Assembly: GCA_029268615.1 (NCBI GenBank)
Contig: JAQWNM010000017.1
Coordinates: 22,025-86,024, forward strand
DNA: 64,000 nt
Direction: 5' to 3'
From: SAR86 cluster bacterium
GTDB taxonomy: Bacteria; Pseudomonadota; Gammaproteobacteria; Magnimaribacterales; Magnimaribacteraceae
The notes below the pieces were generated by a model. The model had not been told where the DNA came from and made no database searches. It saw only the letters and a program-made list of their open reading frames with translations. Every line of letters begins with the position of its first letter. Within the stretch, counting starts at the first letter, position 1. Made by a program: the position numbers and the translations under genes. Positions 40,030 through 48,907 of this stretch are shown one piece after another.

Positions 40030-41190
40030 CTATTGATTGAGATACTTTCTCGCTACAACCCACTTATGTATTTCATCAGGACCTTCATATATTCTCATAG
40101 TTCTAAGGTCAGCAGCCATTAATTGCAAAGGCAATTCTTTAGTTACTCCCATAGCTCCGTAAGATTGCATTGCATTATCAATTATTTCTGAAGCCATATC
40201 TGTTCCATATACTTTAACCATACTAGCTTCAGTTCTTATATCAATTCCTTTATCTTGTTTTATTGCAGCATCTAAGACCATTAATCTCAGCGCATGGATT
40301 TTAGTTGCTGCGTCTGCTACCCACCATTGTATGGTTTGTCTTTCAGCAAGCTTAACTCCAAATGTTTCTCTTTGATTTGATTGTTCTATCATCATAGAAA
40401 GAGCTCTTTCAGCCATTCCTATGCACCATGCAGCCATTTGCAGTCTTCTAATAATTAATCTATTTTGCATAGGCGCAAACCCTTTTCCTTCCTCTCCTAA
40501 TAGTTGATCATTCGGAATTCTGCAGTCTTCTAAGACTATTTCAAAATTACTTGCCCCTCCAATTAATGGAATTTCTCTTTCTAGAATATAACCAGGAGTA
40601 TTCTTATCTATTATAAAAGCTGACATACCTCCTCTAGTTCCTTTTTTTGAATCTGTAACAGCTATTAATATAGTGAAATCAGCTTCATCAGCTCTTGTTA
40701 TCCAAATTTTTCTTCCATTTAATATCCAGTCAGAGCCATCTTTAACTGCTTTTGTTGACATGGAAGATGGATCAGTTCCAGCTCCGGGTTCAGAAATAGC
40801 TATAGCAGATGACATTTCTCCTCTTGCATATGGCATTAGGTATTTCTGTCTTTGCATGTCATTTGCAGTTTCAATCAACATATGGAGATTAGGTGAATCA
40901 GGAGGAAAAGTGAATGGAACTGGTGTAGAGCCCATAGCCTCATTTACTCCTACCATGGCAATTGCCGGCAAATTCATTCCGTCATATTCTTCCGGAACAT
41001 CTAGACCCCATAGGCCCAATTCTTTGCATTTCTCTAATAAAGGAGTTTTTTCTTCAATATTTAATTTACAAACACCTTCTTTTGCTTCTCTTGCTAATAT
41101 AGTTGGCTCTAGAGGAATTAACTCTTCTTTTACAAATCTACTGACCGTATCTTTTATCATTTGATATTCTGACGGTAATTGAAAGTCCAT
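40030..41190 (-). CDS. Acyl-CoA dehydrogenase
   Basis: FAD-dependent enzyme that introduces an alpha-beta double bond into an acyl-CoA. Visible are the FAD/substrate region AIAISEPGAGTDPSSM, WILNGRKIWITRADEADF, QTIQWWVADAATKIHA and the ending MRIYEGPDEIHKWVVARKYL, in which the Glu of YEG is the probable catalytic base. Length 386 aa is normal. It lies 15 bases downstream of a Rieske oxygenase gene on the same strand and may be the last gene of a tetR-oxygenase-dehydrogenase transcript. Confidence 0.9.
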   Translation of the reverse strand: MDFQLPSEYQMIKDTVSRFVKEELIPLEPTILAREAKEGVCKLNIEEKTPLLEKCKELGLWGLDVPEEYDGMNLPAIAMVGVNEAMGSTPVPFTFPPDSPNLHMLIETANDMQRQKYLMPYARGEMSSAIAISEPGAGTDPSSMSTKAVKDGSDWILNGRKIWITRADEADFTILIAVTDSKKGTRGGMSAFIIDKNTPGYILEREIPLIGGASNFEIVLEDCRIPNDQLLGEEGKGFAPMQNRLIIRRLQMAAWCIGMAERALSMMIEQSNQRETFGVKLAERQTIQWWVADAATKIHALRLMVLDAAIKQDKGIDIRTEASMVKVYGTDMASEIIDNAMQSYGAMGVTKELPLQLMAADLRTMRIYEGPDEIHKWVVARKYLNQ

Positions 41191-41205
41191 TTTGTCTCCT
41201 TATAG

Positions 41206-42402
41206 CTAAAAAAGTTTATTCAAGTCTTTATTTTTTGTTTTAATCAATCTTTCTACCCAGTCATGAAAGATCTGACCACCTCTTTCATTTCTTCCAAACA
41301 AAACTTTTTCTAATTTTCCAGTTTTTAGTCCTTTTTGTAGTCTAAGCCCTGTTGCATAATCTTCTTCTTGAACAACAAATTCTAGAAATTTAAATTGTTC
41401 TTCTGCTTCTTTTATTTGTTTTTTATTAGGCTTTTTTTCCATTAAGTAATACTGCATGGTAAATGATTCTTCAGGGGATTCCCCTGGCATTAGTTGGGAA
41501 AGTAAAACGCTTCTTCCCCCTGCGTTAAATGAAGCAATAGAGATATGCGGAAAAATTGTCCATACACCAGTCATTAGAATAGAAGTAGGCACTTCAGAAA
41601 CTGGAGAATTAGTATAATCTTTACCATCGCCAGCAAAATCATCCTGATCAGGCAATCTTGAAGGAGAAATAACTCTTTGATGAGGACCCCATTGGTAGAA
41701 CATAGCTTTATTTGATATCTCCGTTCCAAAGGTTTCACTATGAAGAACTGGTAGATGATAAAGATCTAAATATCCGTCATAGGCAACTTTCCAATTAGGA
41801 CCTTTCACCATTCGTGTATCAAATATATGCCAATTTTCTAATCCAAAATGTGCCAGCATTTCATCATATCCGGACAAAAAATCTTGTGTTGAAAGAGTTG
41901 TTTTCTCATCTAAATTAACCCAAATTATGCCAGCTTTCTCAAGAACATTTAATTTTAAAAGACCATTACATTCCTTATCAAGATCTCCAAAATTTTTATT
42001 ATCCGCTATACCAATTAAATTTCCGTTTTCATCATAAGCCCAGCCATGATACGGGCATCTAAATGATTTCGAGTGTCCAAAGCCTACTTTCATCATTGCT
42101 GCCCCTCTATGTCTGCACATGTTCAAGAAGGCATTTAGCTTTCCTTTAGAATTTCTTTTTATAATAATAGGAATTCCTACTGCCTCTAAGGCCTTAAAAT
42201 CACCAATATTTGGCAGTTCTTTGGAAAGGCCTAAAACTAAGGGAAGTCGCTTAAAAATTTTTTCTATTTCTAGATTCCATCTATCTAAATCATAGTAGTT
42301 AGATGCCGGTATTTCTACAATATTCTTTGCTAATTCTAGAGTGCCATCCTCGGCGTGCTGACGGTTTATTAAAGCCATCTTTTCTAGGCTAACTCTACTC
42401 AT
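41206..42402 (-). CDS. Rieske non-heme iron oxygenase, alpha subunit (R1)
   Basis: Oxygenase component with an N-terminal Rieske domain: C96-x-H98, then C116-x2-H119 (CRHRG...CPYHGW), binding [2Fe-2S]. The catalytic domain has mononuclear iron ligands H216 and H221 (DLYHLPVLH), with the probable third ligand D348 in QEEDYATG. D213 is the usual bridging Asp, unlike in the other four oxygenases here. At 398 aa it is of the shorter type and most like R5 (59425-60597) in layout. No beta subunit follows. The gene lies between tetR and an acyl-CoA dehydrogenase. Substrate unknown. Confidence 0.88.
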   Translation of the reverse strand: MSRVSLEKMALINRQHAEDGTLELAKNIVEIPASNYYDLDRWNLEIEKIFKRLPLVLGLSKELPNIGDFKALEAVGIPIIIKRNSKGKLNAFLNMCRHRGAAMMKVGFGHSKSFRCPYHGWAYDENGNLIGIADNKNFGDLDKECNGLLKLNVLEKAGIIWVNLDEKTTLSTQDFLSGYDEMLAHFGLENWHIFDTRMVKGPNWKVAYDGYLDLYHLPVLHSETFGTEISNKAMFYQWGPHQRVISPSRLPDQDDFAGDGKDYTNSPVSEVPTSILMTGVWTIFPHISIASFNAGGRSVLLSQLMPGESPEESFTMQYYLMEKKPNKKQIKEAEEQFKFLEFVVQEEDYATGLRLQKGLKTGKLEKVLFGRNERGGQIFHDWVERLIKTKNKDLNKLF

Positions 42403-42479
42403 AGATTATTTTATTCCACATTTCTTTAAGTATAAATTAATGCCGATTTAAGACAACAGGGCATAATTCTTCTTAAAAT

Positions 42480-43148
42480 TTATTTTTTACTTCCAAATTT
42501 TGGACCTGACTTGTCAAGCGCAATGAAGCTTTTTTTAACTAATTCATTAACCTCAGATTCTATTTTGCCAATCATCTTTCCTTGCAACATAGTCAAAGCT
42601 AGGAAATTCATATAATCATTTAAAGATTTATCGGGTATAGCACCTACAGCCCAATGCCTTACAGCTAATCCCATTGTTCTTACCATAATAGAAGTTAATA
42701 GGTCTACTTTAACCCAAGATTGCAAAAATTTATCTTCGTTAATCTCTTCTAAAGCTACCCTGTAAGTTTGATCTCTAATATCATTCCAAGGATGGCCTAT
42801 CATATATCCGCCACTTGGGTTGATACTTAAAGTTGCTCTAGCATAGATCTTTTCTTTTATGGTTAATGTTGCAATAGTCTGAATAATAAAAAGAAGTCTT
42901 TGGACTCCTCTAATCCCTTCTTCTCTTTGAATGCCTCTATGAATATCTACCCATCTTTGGTTTACGGCTGTTGAAATCAAATACTCTTTATTTTCATAAT
43001 AATGATATAAAGTCTTCAAAGCCACTCCGCTTTTTTTTGCCAAGTCTCTCATGCTCAACTCTTCATAACCTACTTTGGCTAACATTTCCCTAGCTGTAGA
43101 TAAAACTACAGCTCTTCTTCTTATTTGATTCTCTGTGAGATGTTTCAT
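42480..43148 (-). CDS. TetR-family transcriptional regulator
   Basis: 222-aa regulator with an N-terminal helix-turn-helix (YEELSMRDLAKKSGVALKTL, then YHYYENKEYL, residues about 29-57) and a diverged ligand-binding C-terminal half, as in TetR proteins. It is the only transcription regulator recognised in the window. It is divergent from Rieske oxygenase R2, and the 98-bp gap contains the palindrome TATAACAAGTTATA, repeated at three other divergent promoters of the cluster. It is therefore the best candidate for a local repressor responding to a pathway compound. Binding is inferred, not shown. Confidence 0.88.
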   Translation of the reverse strand: MKHLTENQIRRRAVVLSTAREMLAKVGYEELSMRDLAKKSGVALKTLYHYYENKEYLISTAVNQRWVDIHRGIQREEGIRGVQRLLFIIQTIATLTIKEKIYARATLSINPSGGYMIGHPWNDIRDQTYRVALEEINEDKFLQSWVKVDLLTSIMVRTMGLAVRHWAVGAIPDKSLNDYMNFLALTMLQGKMIGKIESEVNELVKKSFIALDKSGPKFGSKK

Positions 43149-43180
43149 GAGACAAAAATCCTTGTAATATGATTTAAAAT

Positions 43181-43194
43181 TATAACAAGTTATA
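43181..43194. promoter_or_regulatory. Palindromic operator 1 (TATAAC-AA-GTTATA), tetR / oxygenase R2
   Basis: Perfect 6-bp arms with a 2-base centre in the divergent gap 43149-43246. The minus strand reads GTTATAAT, so the arm overlaps a TATAAT-like -10 towards tetR; the plus strand gives TATAAA towards R2. The same 14-mer, centre included, occurs at 52400. A TetR-type operator with autoregulation is the simplest reading. Confidence 0.7.
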
Positions 43195-43246
43195 TAAATT
43201 AAGTTAAAATGTGTAAAACTTTAAATTTTTACCTACTTTAAACAAT

Positions 43247-44620
43247 ATGAATCTAAAAAGATACGCTGCCAAAGGTTCTTCTGGAGATAAAACACCTGAA
43301 CCATATCTAGAATATAAAAGAATTTCTAAAGAAAGATATGTATCTCAAGAATTTAAACAAAAGGAATGGGAAGGAGTTTGGACAAAAGTATGGTTTCAGG
43401 CAGGGCTAGAAAGGGACGTAAAGGAGCCTGGAGATTTTTTTACCTCAGAAATAGGGAATCTTTCTATTATTATAATTAAGGGAGATGATAATAAAGTCAG
43501 AGCATTTTATAATGTTTGTAAGCATAGAGGTACTCAATTAAGGCATCAGAATTGCGGACATGTTGATTCTTTAAAATGCCCTTTTCACGCTTGGGAATAT
43601 GATAGACAAGGTAATCTTGCTTCAGTTCCAGATGCTGAGACTTTTCCTGCGGGCACCAAAGATTCTAGCCTGAATCTTACTTCCATTCATTGTGAAGCTT
43701 GGGCAGGATGGATATTTATATCCTTAAACCAAAACCCTATACCTTTTAAGTCGTATATTTCTGATATCAAGAATCAATTAGAGCCATATCAATTTGAAAA
43801 AATGGATCTAATTTTAGATGTCACGGTTGAGTGGAACTGTAATTGGAAAGTAGGAGTGGATGCTTTCAATGAAAGTTATCATGTCATGGGTACTCATCCA
43901 CAACTATTAGATGTTTTAGATGATCAGAATGTTCAGATAGATTTATATGAAATACATAATAGATATTTGGTTCCTTTTGGAACGCCTAGTCCTAGATTAA
44001 AGAACAATGGAGATATTAGTCCTGCATTAGCTAGCTACATGGATCAACAAGGACTAGATTCAGATAATTTTAAAGGAACTGCTCAAGAAGTTAGAAGAGA
44101 GATTCAGTTGTTTAAAAGAAAAAATTCCCACAAAGAAGGTTATGACTATTCAGGACTTAATGATGATCAATTATCTGATGATTATCATTATTTAATCTTC
44201 CCAAATTTATCGTTAAACATTTACTCAAATAACATGATGAGTTTTAGACACAGGCCTCATCCAGAAGATCCAAACAAGATGTTTTTTGATGTTCAGATGT
44301 TTCAAATGGTACCAAAAGGAGAGTCAGAAGGAAAAAGCCATAGATCTATAATTGCAAAAAATATAAGAACCAATGAAGTAAATAAAAACCTTAATGTGAA
44401 ACAAAATGAATCTAAACCTGGTCGAATAGAGCATGTTTACATAAAAGAAGGGACTGAGCATACTCTTGGTCAGGTGATAGACCAAGATGCTTTTAACTTA
44501 CCTTTTGTTCAAAAGGGAATGAATAGCCCAGCCTATGAAGGGCTTTGGTGCGGCAGTCAAGAAAGAAGAATAATTCACTTCAATACAGTAATTGACGACT
44601 ATATTGAAGGCAGACGTTAA
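43247..44620 (+). CDS. Rieske non-heme iron oxygenase, alpha subunit (R2)
   Basis: 457-aa oxygenase. Rieske ligands are C91, H93, C111, H114 (CKHRG...CPFHAW). Catalytic iron ligands are H212 and H217 in NESYHVMGTH, with a C-terminal Asp in the VIDQDAF region. The bridging residue three positions before the first His is Glu (E209), not Asp, a feature known from carnitine monooxygenase CntA and relatives of the alpha3 type. It resembles R3 and R4 in layout and length. Transcribed alone, divergent from tetR, and ended by a strong terminator that overlaps its stop codon. Confidence 0.88.
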   Translation: MNLKRYAAKGSSGDKTPEPYLEYKRISKERYVSQEFKQKEWEGVWTKVWFQAGLERDVKEPGDFFTSEIGNLSIIIIKGDDNKVRAFYNVCKHRGTQLRHQNCGHVDSLKCPFHAWEYDRQGNLASVPDAETFPAGTKDSSLNLTSIHCEAWAGWIFISLNQNPIPFKSYISDIKNQLEPYQFEKMDLILDVTVEWNCNWKVGVDAFNESYHVMGTHPQLLDVLDDQNVQIDLYEIHNRYLVPFGTPSPRLKNNGDISPALASYMDQQGLDSDNFKGTAQEVRREIQLFKRKNSHKEGYDYSGLNDDQLSDDYHYLIFPNLSLNIYSNNMMSFRHRPHPEDPNKMFFDVQMFQMVPKGESEGKSHRSIIAKNIRTNEVNKNLNVKQNESKPGRIEHVYIKEGTEHTLGQVIDQDAFNLPFVQKGMNSPAYEGLWCGSQERRIIHFNTVIDDYIEGRR

Positions 44621-44640
44621 GTCTGCCTTCAAATAAATTT
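44604..44640 (+). terminator. Rho-independent terminator of oxygenase R2
   Basis: A perfect 12-bp stem TTGAAGGCAGAC / GTCTGCCTTCAA with the 5-base loop GTTAA, followed by AATAAATTTTTT on the plus strand. The stem's left arm lies inside the last codons of R2, and the loop contains the R2 stop codon. It also separates R2 from the convergent SDR gene at 44642. Confidence 0.85.
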
Positions 44641-44641
44641 T

Positions 44642-45412
44642 TTAAAAGTGAACGCCCTTAGTGAAACCGCCGTCCACAACTGTATTTGTTCCGGTTATGT
44701 ATGAAGCTGCAGGACTCCCAAGAAAAACAACTGCATTAGCCACATCTTGAGCTGCTCCCATTCTTCCAGCGGGAATTGAAGCTAGAGTAGCATTATAGAA
44801 ATCTTCCATATTATCTTTTATAAAATTCCATCCTCCACCCTCAATGTAGATAGGGCCCGGACAAACCACATTACAATTAATTCCTGATGGGGCTAATTCT
44901 TGAGCTTTTGTAGAAGATAGATTAAGTAAAGCTGCTTTGAGTGCTCCATAAGAGCCAGCTCCTGGTCCATTTTCAATGGCAGTTGTTGTAGAAATAATAA
45001 CTATACTTCCTTTAGATTTTGTTAAATCCTCAGTCACAGTTTCTATACCTCTTACAGTTCCCATTAAATCTACTTCGAAACAAGCTTTCCATCCATCTTC
45101 AGTGTTGTTACCTCCTCCGGCACTTACATTAGCAACAAATAAATCTACTCCTCCTAGATCAGAAGCAGCCGAAGATATCCATGCTTTGTAGGAATCTGCA
45201 TCTGCTACATCTGCTACTCCTCCAACTACTTTAGTTCCATGAGATGACAAAGCTTCAACTGCAGAATTGACTTCGTCTTCATTTCTTGCACAGATTGCTA
45301 CATCAGCACCTTCTTTAGTCAAAGTTTCTGCAACAGCTCGTCCTATACCTTTACTTCCCCCGGTAACTATTGCTTTTTTTCCTTTTAATTCTAAATCCAT
45401 ATTACTCTCCAA
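44642..45412 (-). CDS. Short-chain dehydrogenase/reductase (SDR 1)
   Basis: Classical SDR of 256 aa with the NAD(P)-binding motif VTGGSKGIGRAV, the NVSAGG strand in place of NNAG, and the catalytic Ser (IISTTT region), Tyr and Lys in GSYGALKAAL. The C-terminal ITGTNTVVDGGFTKG is typical. The acidic residue pattern after the second strand (CARNEDEV) suggests NADP or NAD use cannot be decided. It lies 77 bases downstream of the VOC gene on the same strand and could be co-transcribed. A cis-diol or alcohol dehydrogenase acting after an oxygenase is plausible. Confidence 0.85.
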   Translation of the reverse strand: MESNMDLELKGKKAIVTGGSKGIGRAVAETLTKEGADVAICARNEDEVNSAVEALSSHGTKVVGGVADVADADSYKAWISSAASDLGGVDLFVANVSAGGGNNTEDGWKACFEVDLMGTVRGIETVTEDLTKSKGSIVIISTTTAIENGPGAGSYGALKAALLNLSSTKAQELAPSGINCNVVCPGPIYIEGGGWNFIKDNMEDFYNATLASIPAGRMGAAQDVANAVVFLGSPAASYITGTNTVVDGGFTKGVHF

Positions 45413-45489
45413 TTTAATTACATTTTATTTTAATACTTCTTAAGGGCGTTATGTTGTAATTTCTATAAAATTATTTTTAATAAATAGAA

Positions 45490-46023
45490 TTAACTTATAT
45501 CCGATATTGCCCTTACTGGATTTTTACCATTCCAGGACTTAGAAATTTCTTCTATATATTTATAAAAGTTTATTAAATCTAAACTTTCTTCATAAACTTC
45601 TATGAAATGCTTAATCCCCAAATCTGATCCATACCAAGAAAATTGCATTCCATTCCTAGATTGCACTCTTGAGTATAACACTTCTTCAAAACCTCGACTT
45701 TTTAAAGAACTTCTTTCTTCATCAAAGTTAGAAGCCATCCAAGCAATATGGTGTATGCCTCCTAATCCATTTTTAGAGGACAGTTTCTCATCATGATCAC
45801 ATATTAGTTCAATCATAATATTATTATTCCATGCATAAGCTGATGAATGGTCATATATTTCATGAACTCCTTTTACCTTACTTTCCATAAGTTTTATATG
45901 TTCATTTACAAAAAAGGGGCCTATGGAAAATCTTTTAGACCAATCTTTTGCAGATTTAACAACATCATCTACTTGATACGCAATTTGAATTATATTGCCT
46001 GAGTTAAAAAAATTTTTATTCAT
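45490..46023 (-). CDS. VOC-superfamily (glyoxalase/bleomycin resistance) protein
   Basis: 177-aa protein with the paired beta-alpha-beta-beta-beta modules of the vicinal oxygen chelate fold: IIQIAYQVDDVVKSAKDW in the first and GGIHHIAWMASNFDEE in the second. Candidate metal ligands are the His of GGIHHIAW and the Glu of KHFIEVYE. Family members include epimerases, isomerases and extradiol dioxygenases; this one lacks enough motif to choose. It is divergent from oxygenase R3, with an operator palindrome in the 95-base gap. Confidence 0.75.
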   Translation of the reverse strand: MNKNFFNSGNIIQIAYQVDDVVKSAKDWSKRFSIGPFFVNEHIKLMESKVKGVHEIYDHSSAYAWNNNIMIELICDHDEKLSSKNGLGGIHHIAWMASNFDEERSSLKSRGFEEVLYSRVQSRNGMQFSWYGSDLGIKHFIEVYEESLDLINFYKYIEEISKSWNGKNPVRAISDIS

Positions 46024-46071
46024 ATATGAATAATATATGCGAAGATTACTTACAATAAAAGTAGTTAAAAA

Positions 46072-46085
46072 TATAACGTGTTATA
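46072..46085. promoter_or_regulatory. Palindromic operator 2 (TATAAC-GT-GTTATA), VOC gene / oxygenase R3
   Basis: Perfect arms identical to operator 1 with a different centre (GT). It lies in the divergent gap 46024-46118. The right arm continues as TATAAT (46082-46087) on the plus strand, a -10 hexamer 31 bases before the R3 ATG, so occupancy would block that promoter. Confidence 0.7.
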
Positions 46086-46118
46086 ATTATTTAAGCTTTT
46101 TTAATAAATTTTATAAAA

Positions 46119-47501
46119 ATGCCAACCAAAAAAGAAGTACAAGCAAAATTCTCAGGACCATCTGCAAGGGATATCATTGCGTCAGATAAAAAACCTGCAG
46201 AGGACTTTTTGTTGAAAGAAGAAAATGACTTTCAAGGAGATAAGGACATAGACTTTACTAGATACACTTCTCAAGAATTCTTTGATCAAGAAATGTCTTT
46301 AATGTGGCCTAAAGTATGGCAATGGGCTTGCCGTGAAGAGCATCTTCAAAAAGTAGGTGATACTTATATTTATGAATTTGGTAATTATTCTATCATTATA
46401 GTGAAATCTAAGAACGATCTATTACAGGCTTTTTTAAATACTTGTTCACATAGAGGAACAAAAATATGTCCTAATGAAGGATCTGGTTCTTTAAAATTCT
46501 TTCGCTGCCCATTCCATGGTTGGTCATGGAATTTAGACGGCACAATTAAAAATATACCAGGAAATTGGGACTTTCCTCATGTATCAGACAAAACGCATGG
46601 CCTTCAAAAAGTTAAATGTGATGTCTGGGGAGGTTTTGTTTTTATAAACCTTGATCTAGAAGCTGGACCACTGCAAGAATACTTAGAAGTATTGCCAGAT
46701 CATTTTGAGAAAACGCCATTAGAAAATAGACACATAACTTTGCATATTGAAAAAACTTTACCAGCTAATTGGAAAGCATCTCAAGAAGCTTTTCTTGAAG
46801 CTTATCATAGCTTTGAAACACATAGATCTCCAAACGGTGCAAATTGTCAATATGATGTTTTTGGAAAAAGAACAAGTAGGTTTTTGCATAATAGAGGAAC
46901 TTATAGTCCTATGGCCCTAGATGATTATCCTGGAGATGAATGGAGAAAGCCTCCATTAACAGAAGAAGAGATACTCAAAAATTTCGGCATAGTAGATCTA
47001 GAAACTACTTCGGTCCCAGATGGAGAAACTGCTAGAGAAGTCGCTGCTAAAGAAATTAGATTAAATTTAGGAGATAGACTGGGTGTAGATTTATCTAACT
47101 ATAGTGATAGTTTAATATTAGACTCTATTCAATATCATCTGTTTCCTAATATGTTTTTCTTTCCTGGGATTACAATTCCAATGTGTTATAGATTCAGGCC
47201 TTTAAAAAATGATCCTGAAAAAACTATATTTGATATTATGTTTCTTAGTCCACTCCCAAAAGGAGCAAAGCATCCAGATCCGCCTCAACCTTATAAAATA
47301 GATATTCATGAATCTTACCAAGATATATCTGAATTAGGTCTACTAGGAAGAGTTTTTGATGAAGACACAAATAACCTAATCTTGCAACAAGAGGGTTTTA
47401 AAACAAACAGAAAAAAAGGACTCACTTTAGGGAACTATCAAGAATCAAGAATAAGAAGAATTCATGCAACATTAGATGAGTTCTTGAAGGCTAAAATATA
47501 G
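46119..47501 (+). CDS. Rieske non-heme iron oxygenase, alpha subunit (R3)
   Basis: 460-aa oxygenase. Rieske ligands C109, H111, C130, H133 (CSHRG...CPFHGW); iron ligands H230 and H235 in LEAYHSFETH; Glu 227 in the bridging position; a C-terminal Asp in VFDEDTNN. The N-terminus is about 20 residues longer than in R2 and R4. No Shine-Dalgarno is evident before the ATG. First gene of an apparent R3-transporter-hydrolase operon, which links this oxygenase to import of its substrate. Confidence 0.87.
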   Translation: MPTKKEVQAKFSGPSARDIIASDKKPAEDFLLKEENDFQGDKDIDFTRYTSQEFFDQEMSLMWPKVWQWACREEHLQKVGDTYIYEFGNYSIIIVKSKNDLLQAFLNTCSHRGTKICPNEGSGSLKFFRCPFHGWSWNLDGTIKNIPGNWDFPHVSDKTHGLQKVKCDVWGGFVFINLDLEAGPLQEYLEVLPDHFEKTPLENRHITLHIEKTLPANWKASQEAFLEAYHSFETHRSPNGANCQYDVFGKRTSRFLHNRGTYSPMALDDYPGDEWRKPPLTEEEILKNFGIVDLETTSVPDGETAREVAAKEIRLNLGDRLGVDLSNYSDSLILDSIQYHLFPNMFFFPGITIPMCYRFRPLKNDPEKTIFDIMFLSPLPKGAKHPDPPQPYKIDIHESYQDISELGLLGRVFDEDTNNLILQQEGFKTNRKKGLTLGNYQESRIRRIHATLDEFLKAKI

Positions 47502-47516
47502 AGATTAATATTTAAT

Positions 47517-48890
47517 ATGTCCTCAAGTTTTGTTTCAGAAAATAAATTACCAAGGAAAACTAAGTTTTTTTATGGTTTATCCGAGATGCCCATTTCTATA
47601 GCAAATGTTCCGCTCACTGCTTTTATTCCAAATTATTATGGATCTGAACTTGGAATTCCTTTGGCGTTTATAGCAACAATTCTATTAGTAACCCGTTTAT
47701 TTGATTGTATCTCAGATCCTCTTATCGGATATTTAGGGGATAAAACTAATACTAGATGGGGAAGAAGAAAGCCTTGGATATTTATGTCTGCTCCCATAAT
47801 ATTCTTTGCAGTTTATAAATTATTTTTTCCTGCAACAGACGGTTCGGTAGATGGAAATTATTTATTTATTTGGTTATTAGTTTTTTGGCTAGGTTGGACT
47901 ATGCTATTAATCCCTTACTATGCTTGGGGGGCAGAATTGTCCCCTGAATATAATGAAAGGACTAGCATTGCAGCTTGGAGAGCGCAGATAGGCATGATAG
48001 CTAATGTTGCAAGTAAGGTTGTTCCTACTTTGGCGCTTCTTCTTTTTGCTTATGGGGGAACAAGGGAAGTTATAGAAATGATAGGTCTGGCTGTATTAGT
48101 ATTGATTCCTATTACTATAGGTGCCACTTTATATAAAGTGCCGGAATCAAAAGATTATAATGAAACTCGCATACCTATAATGCAAGGGCTTAGGGCAATG
48201 TGGGGAAATCATCCATTTAGAGTTTTAGTGCTTGCTTTTGGAGTTTGCTATATCGGCATGAACCTATCTACGGCTGTATTTTTATTTTATATTCGAGGAA
48301 TTGTTCAAGAGGAGGAAGCAGGTATTGTATTTTTGCTCTGTTATTATTCTTCTTTACTATGTGGCATTCCATTTTGGACTTGGGCTTCTAAATATCTAGG
48401 TAAAAATAAGACTTGGGCAGCAGGCTTAACCTGTTTTGTTGTTGTAACTCCTACTTACCTTTTTTTAGGTCCAGGGGATTTTCTTTGGACCCTTCCTGTT
48501 ACAACAATATGTGGATTTGGAGCAGGAGCTACCTATGTGATGCCCCATTCTATGAAAGCAGATGTAATAGATATTGATAGATTAGAAACAGGGGAAGATA
48601 GAACAGCTCTTTTCTTTGCTGTTTGGTCTTTTGTAATGAAACTAGGGGCAGCTTTAGGTCCTGCTCTAGCCCTAGCTATGTTATCTTGGTCTGGTTTTGA
48701 TTCAACACCAGGCGCCTATAATGGACCTGATCAACTTTTAGGTTTGAGATTAATATTTGGACTTTCTACCCCAATATTTTTTGGCGCCACGGCAATAATT
48801 ATGCTTTTTTATCCCATAACAGAAAAAAAACAAATTGAAGTTAGAAAGAAAATTGAGGAACAAAGAGCTATGCAACCTGAGTCAGGCTAA
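47517..48890 (+). CDS. GPH-type (MFS) cation symporter
   Basis: 457-aa protein with about 12 hydrophobic helices. The N-terminal half has FYGLSEMPISIANVPLTAF and the signature RLFDCISDPLIGYLGDKTNT, followed by RWGRRKPWI, typical of the glycoside-pentoside-hexuronide:cation symporter family (MFS_2, melibiose-like). Members import sugars, but related ones occur in clusters for other small organics. It lies 15 bases after R3 and 17 bases before a metallo-hydrolase, so it probably brings the operon's substrate across the inner membrane. Confidence 0.85.
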   Translation: MSSSFVSENKLPRKTKFFYGLSEMPISIANVPLTAFIPNYYGSELGIPLAFIATILLVTRLFDCISDPLIGYLGDKTNTRWGRRKPWIFMSAPIIFFAVYKLFFPATDGSVDGNYLFIWLLVFWLGWTMLLIPYYAWGAELSPEYNERTSIAAWRAQIGMIANVASKVVPTLALLLFAYGGTREVIEMIGLAVLVLIPITIGATLYKVPESKDYNETRIPIMQGLRAMWGNHPFRVLVLAFGVCYIGMNLSTAVFLFYIRGIVQEEEAGIVFLLCYYSSLLCGIPFWTWASKYLGKNKTWAAGLTCFVVVTPTYLFLGPGDFLWTLPVTTICGFGAGATYVMPHSMKADVIDIDRLETGEDRTALFFAVWSFVMKLGAALGPALALAMLSWSGFDSTPGAYNGPDQLLGLRLIFGLSTPIFFGATAIIMLFYPITEKKQIEVRKKIEEQRAMQPESG

Positions 48891-48907
48891 ATTTATAGGA
48901 AGAAGAG

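Noticed and set aside
40673..41164. Long plus-strand open frame inside the acyl-CoA dehydrogenase gene
   Set aside because: It is antisense to a clearly conserved enzyme; its residues show no recognisable domain, and it has no ribosome site.
45446..45460. GTTATGTTGTAAT-like sequence upstream of SDR 1, a possible fifth operator
   Set aside because: It fits neither arm of TATAAC-NN-GTTATA properly; only a GTTAT half-site is present and the gene can be driven from the VOC promoter.
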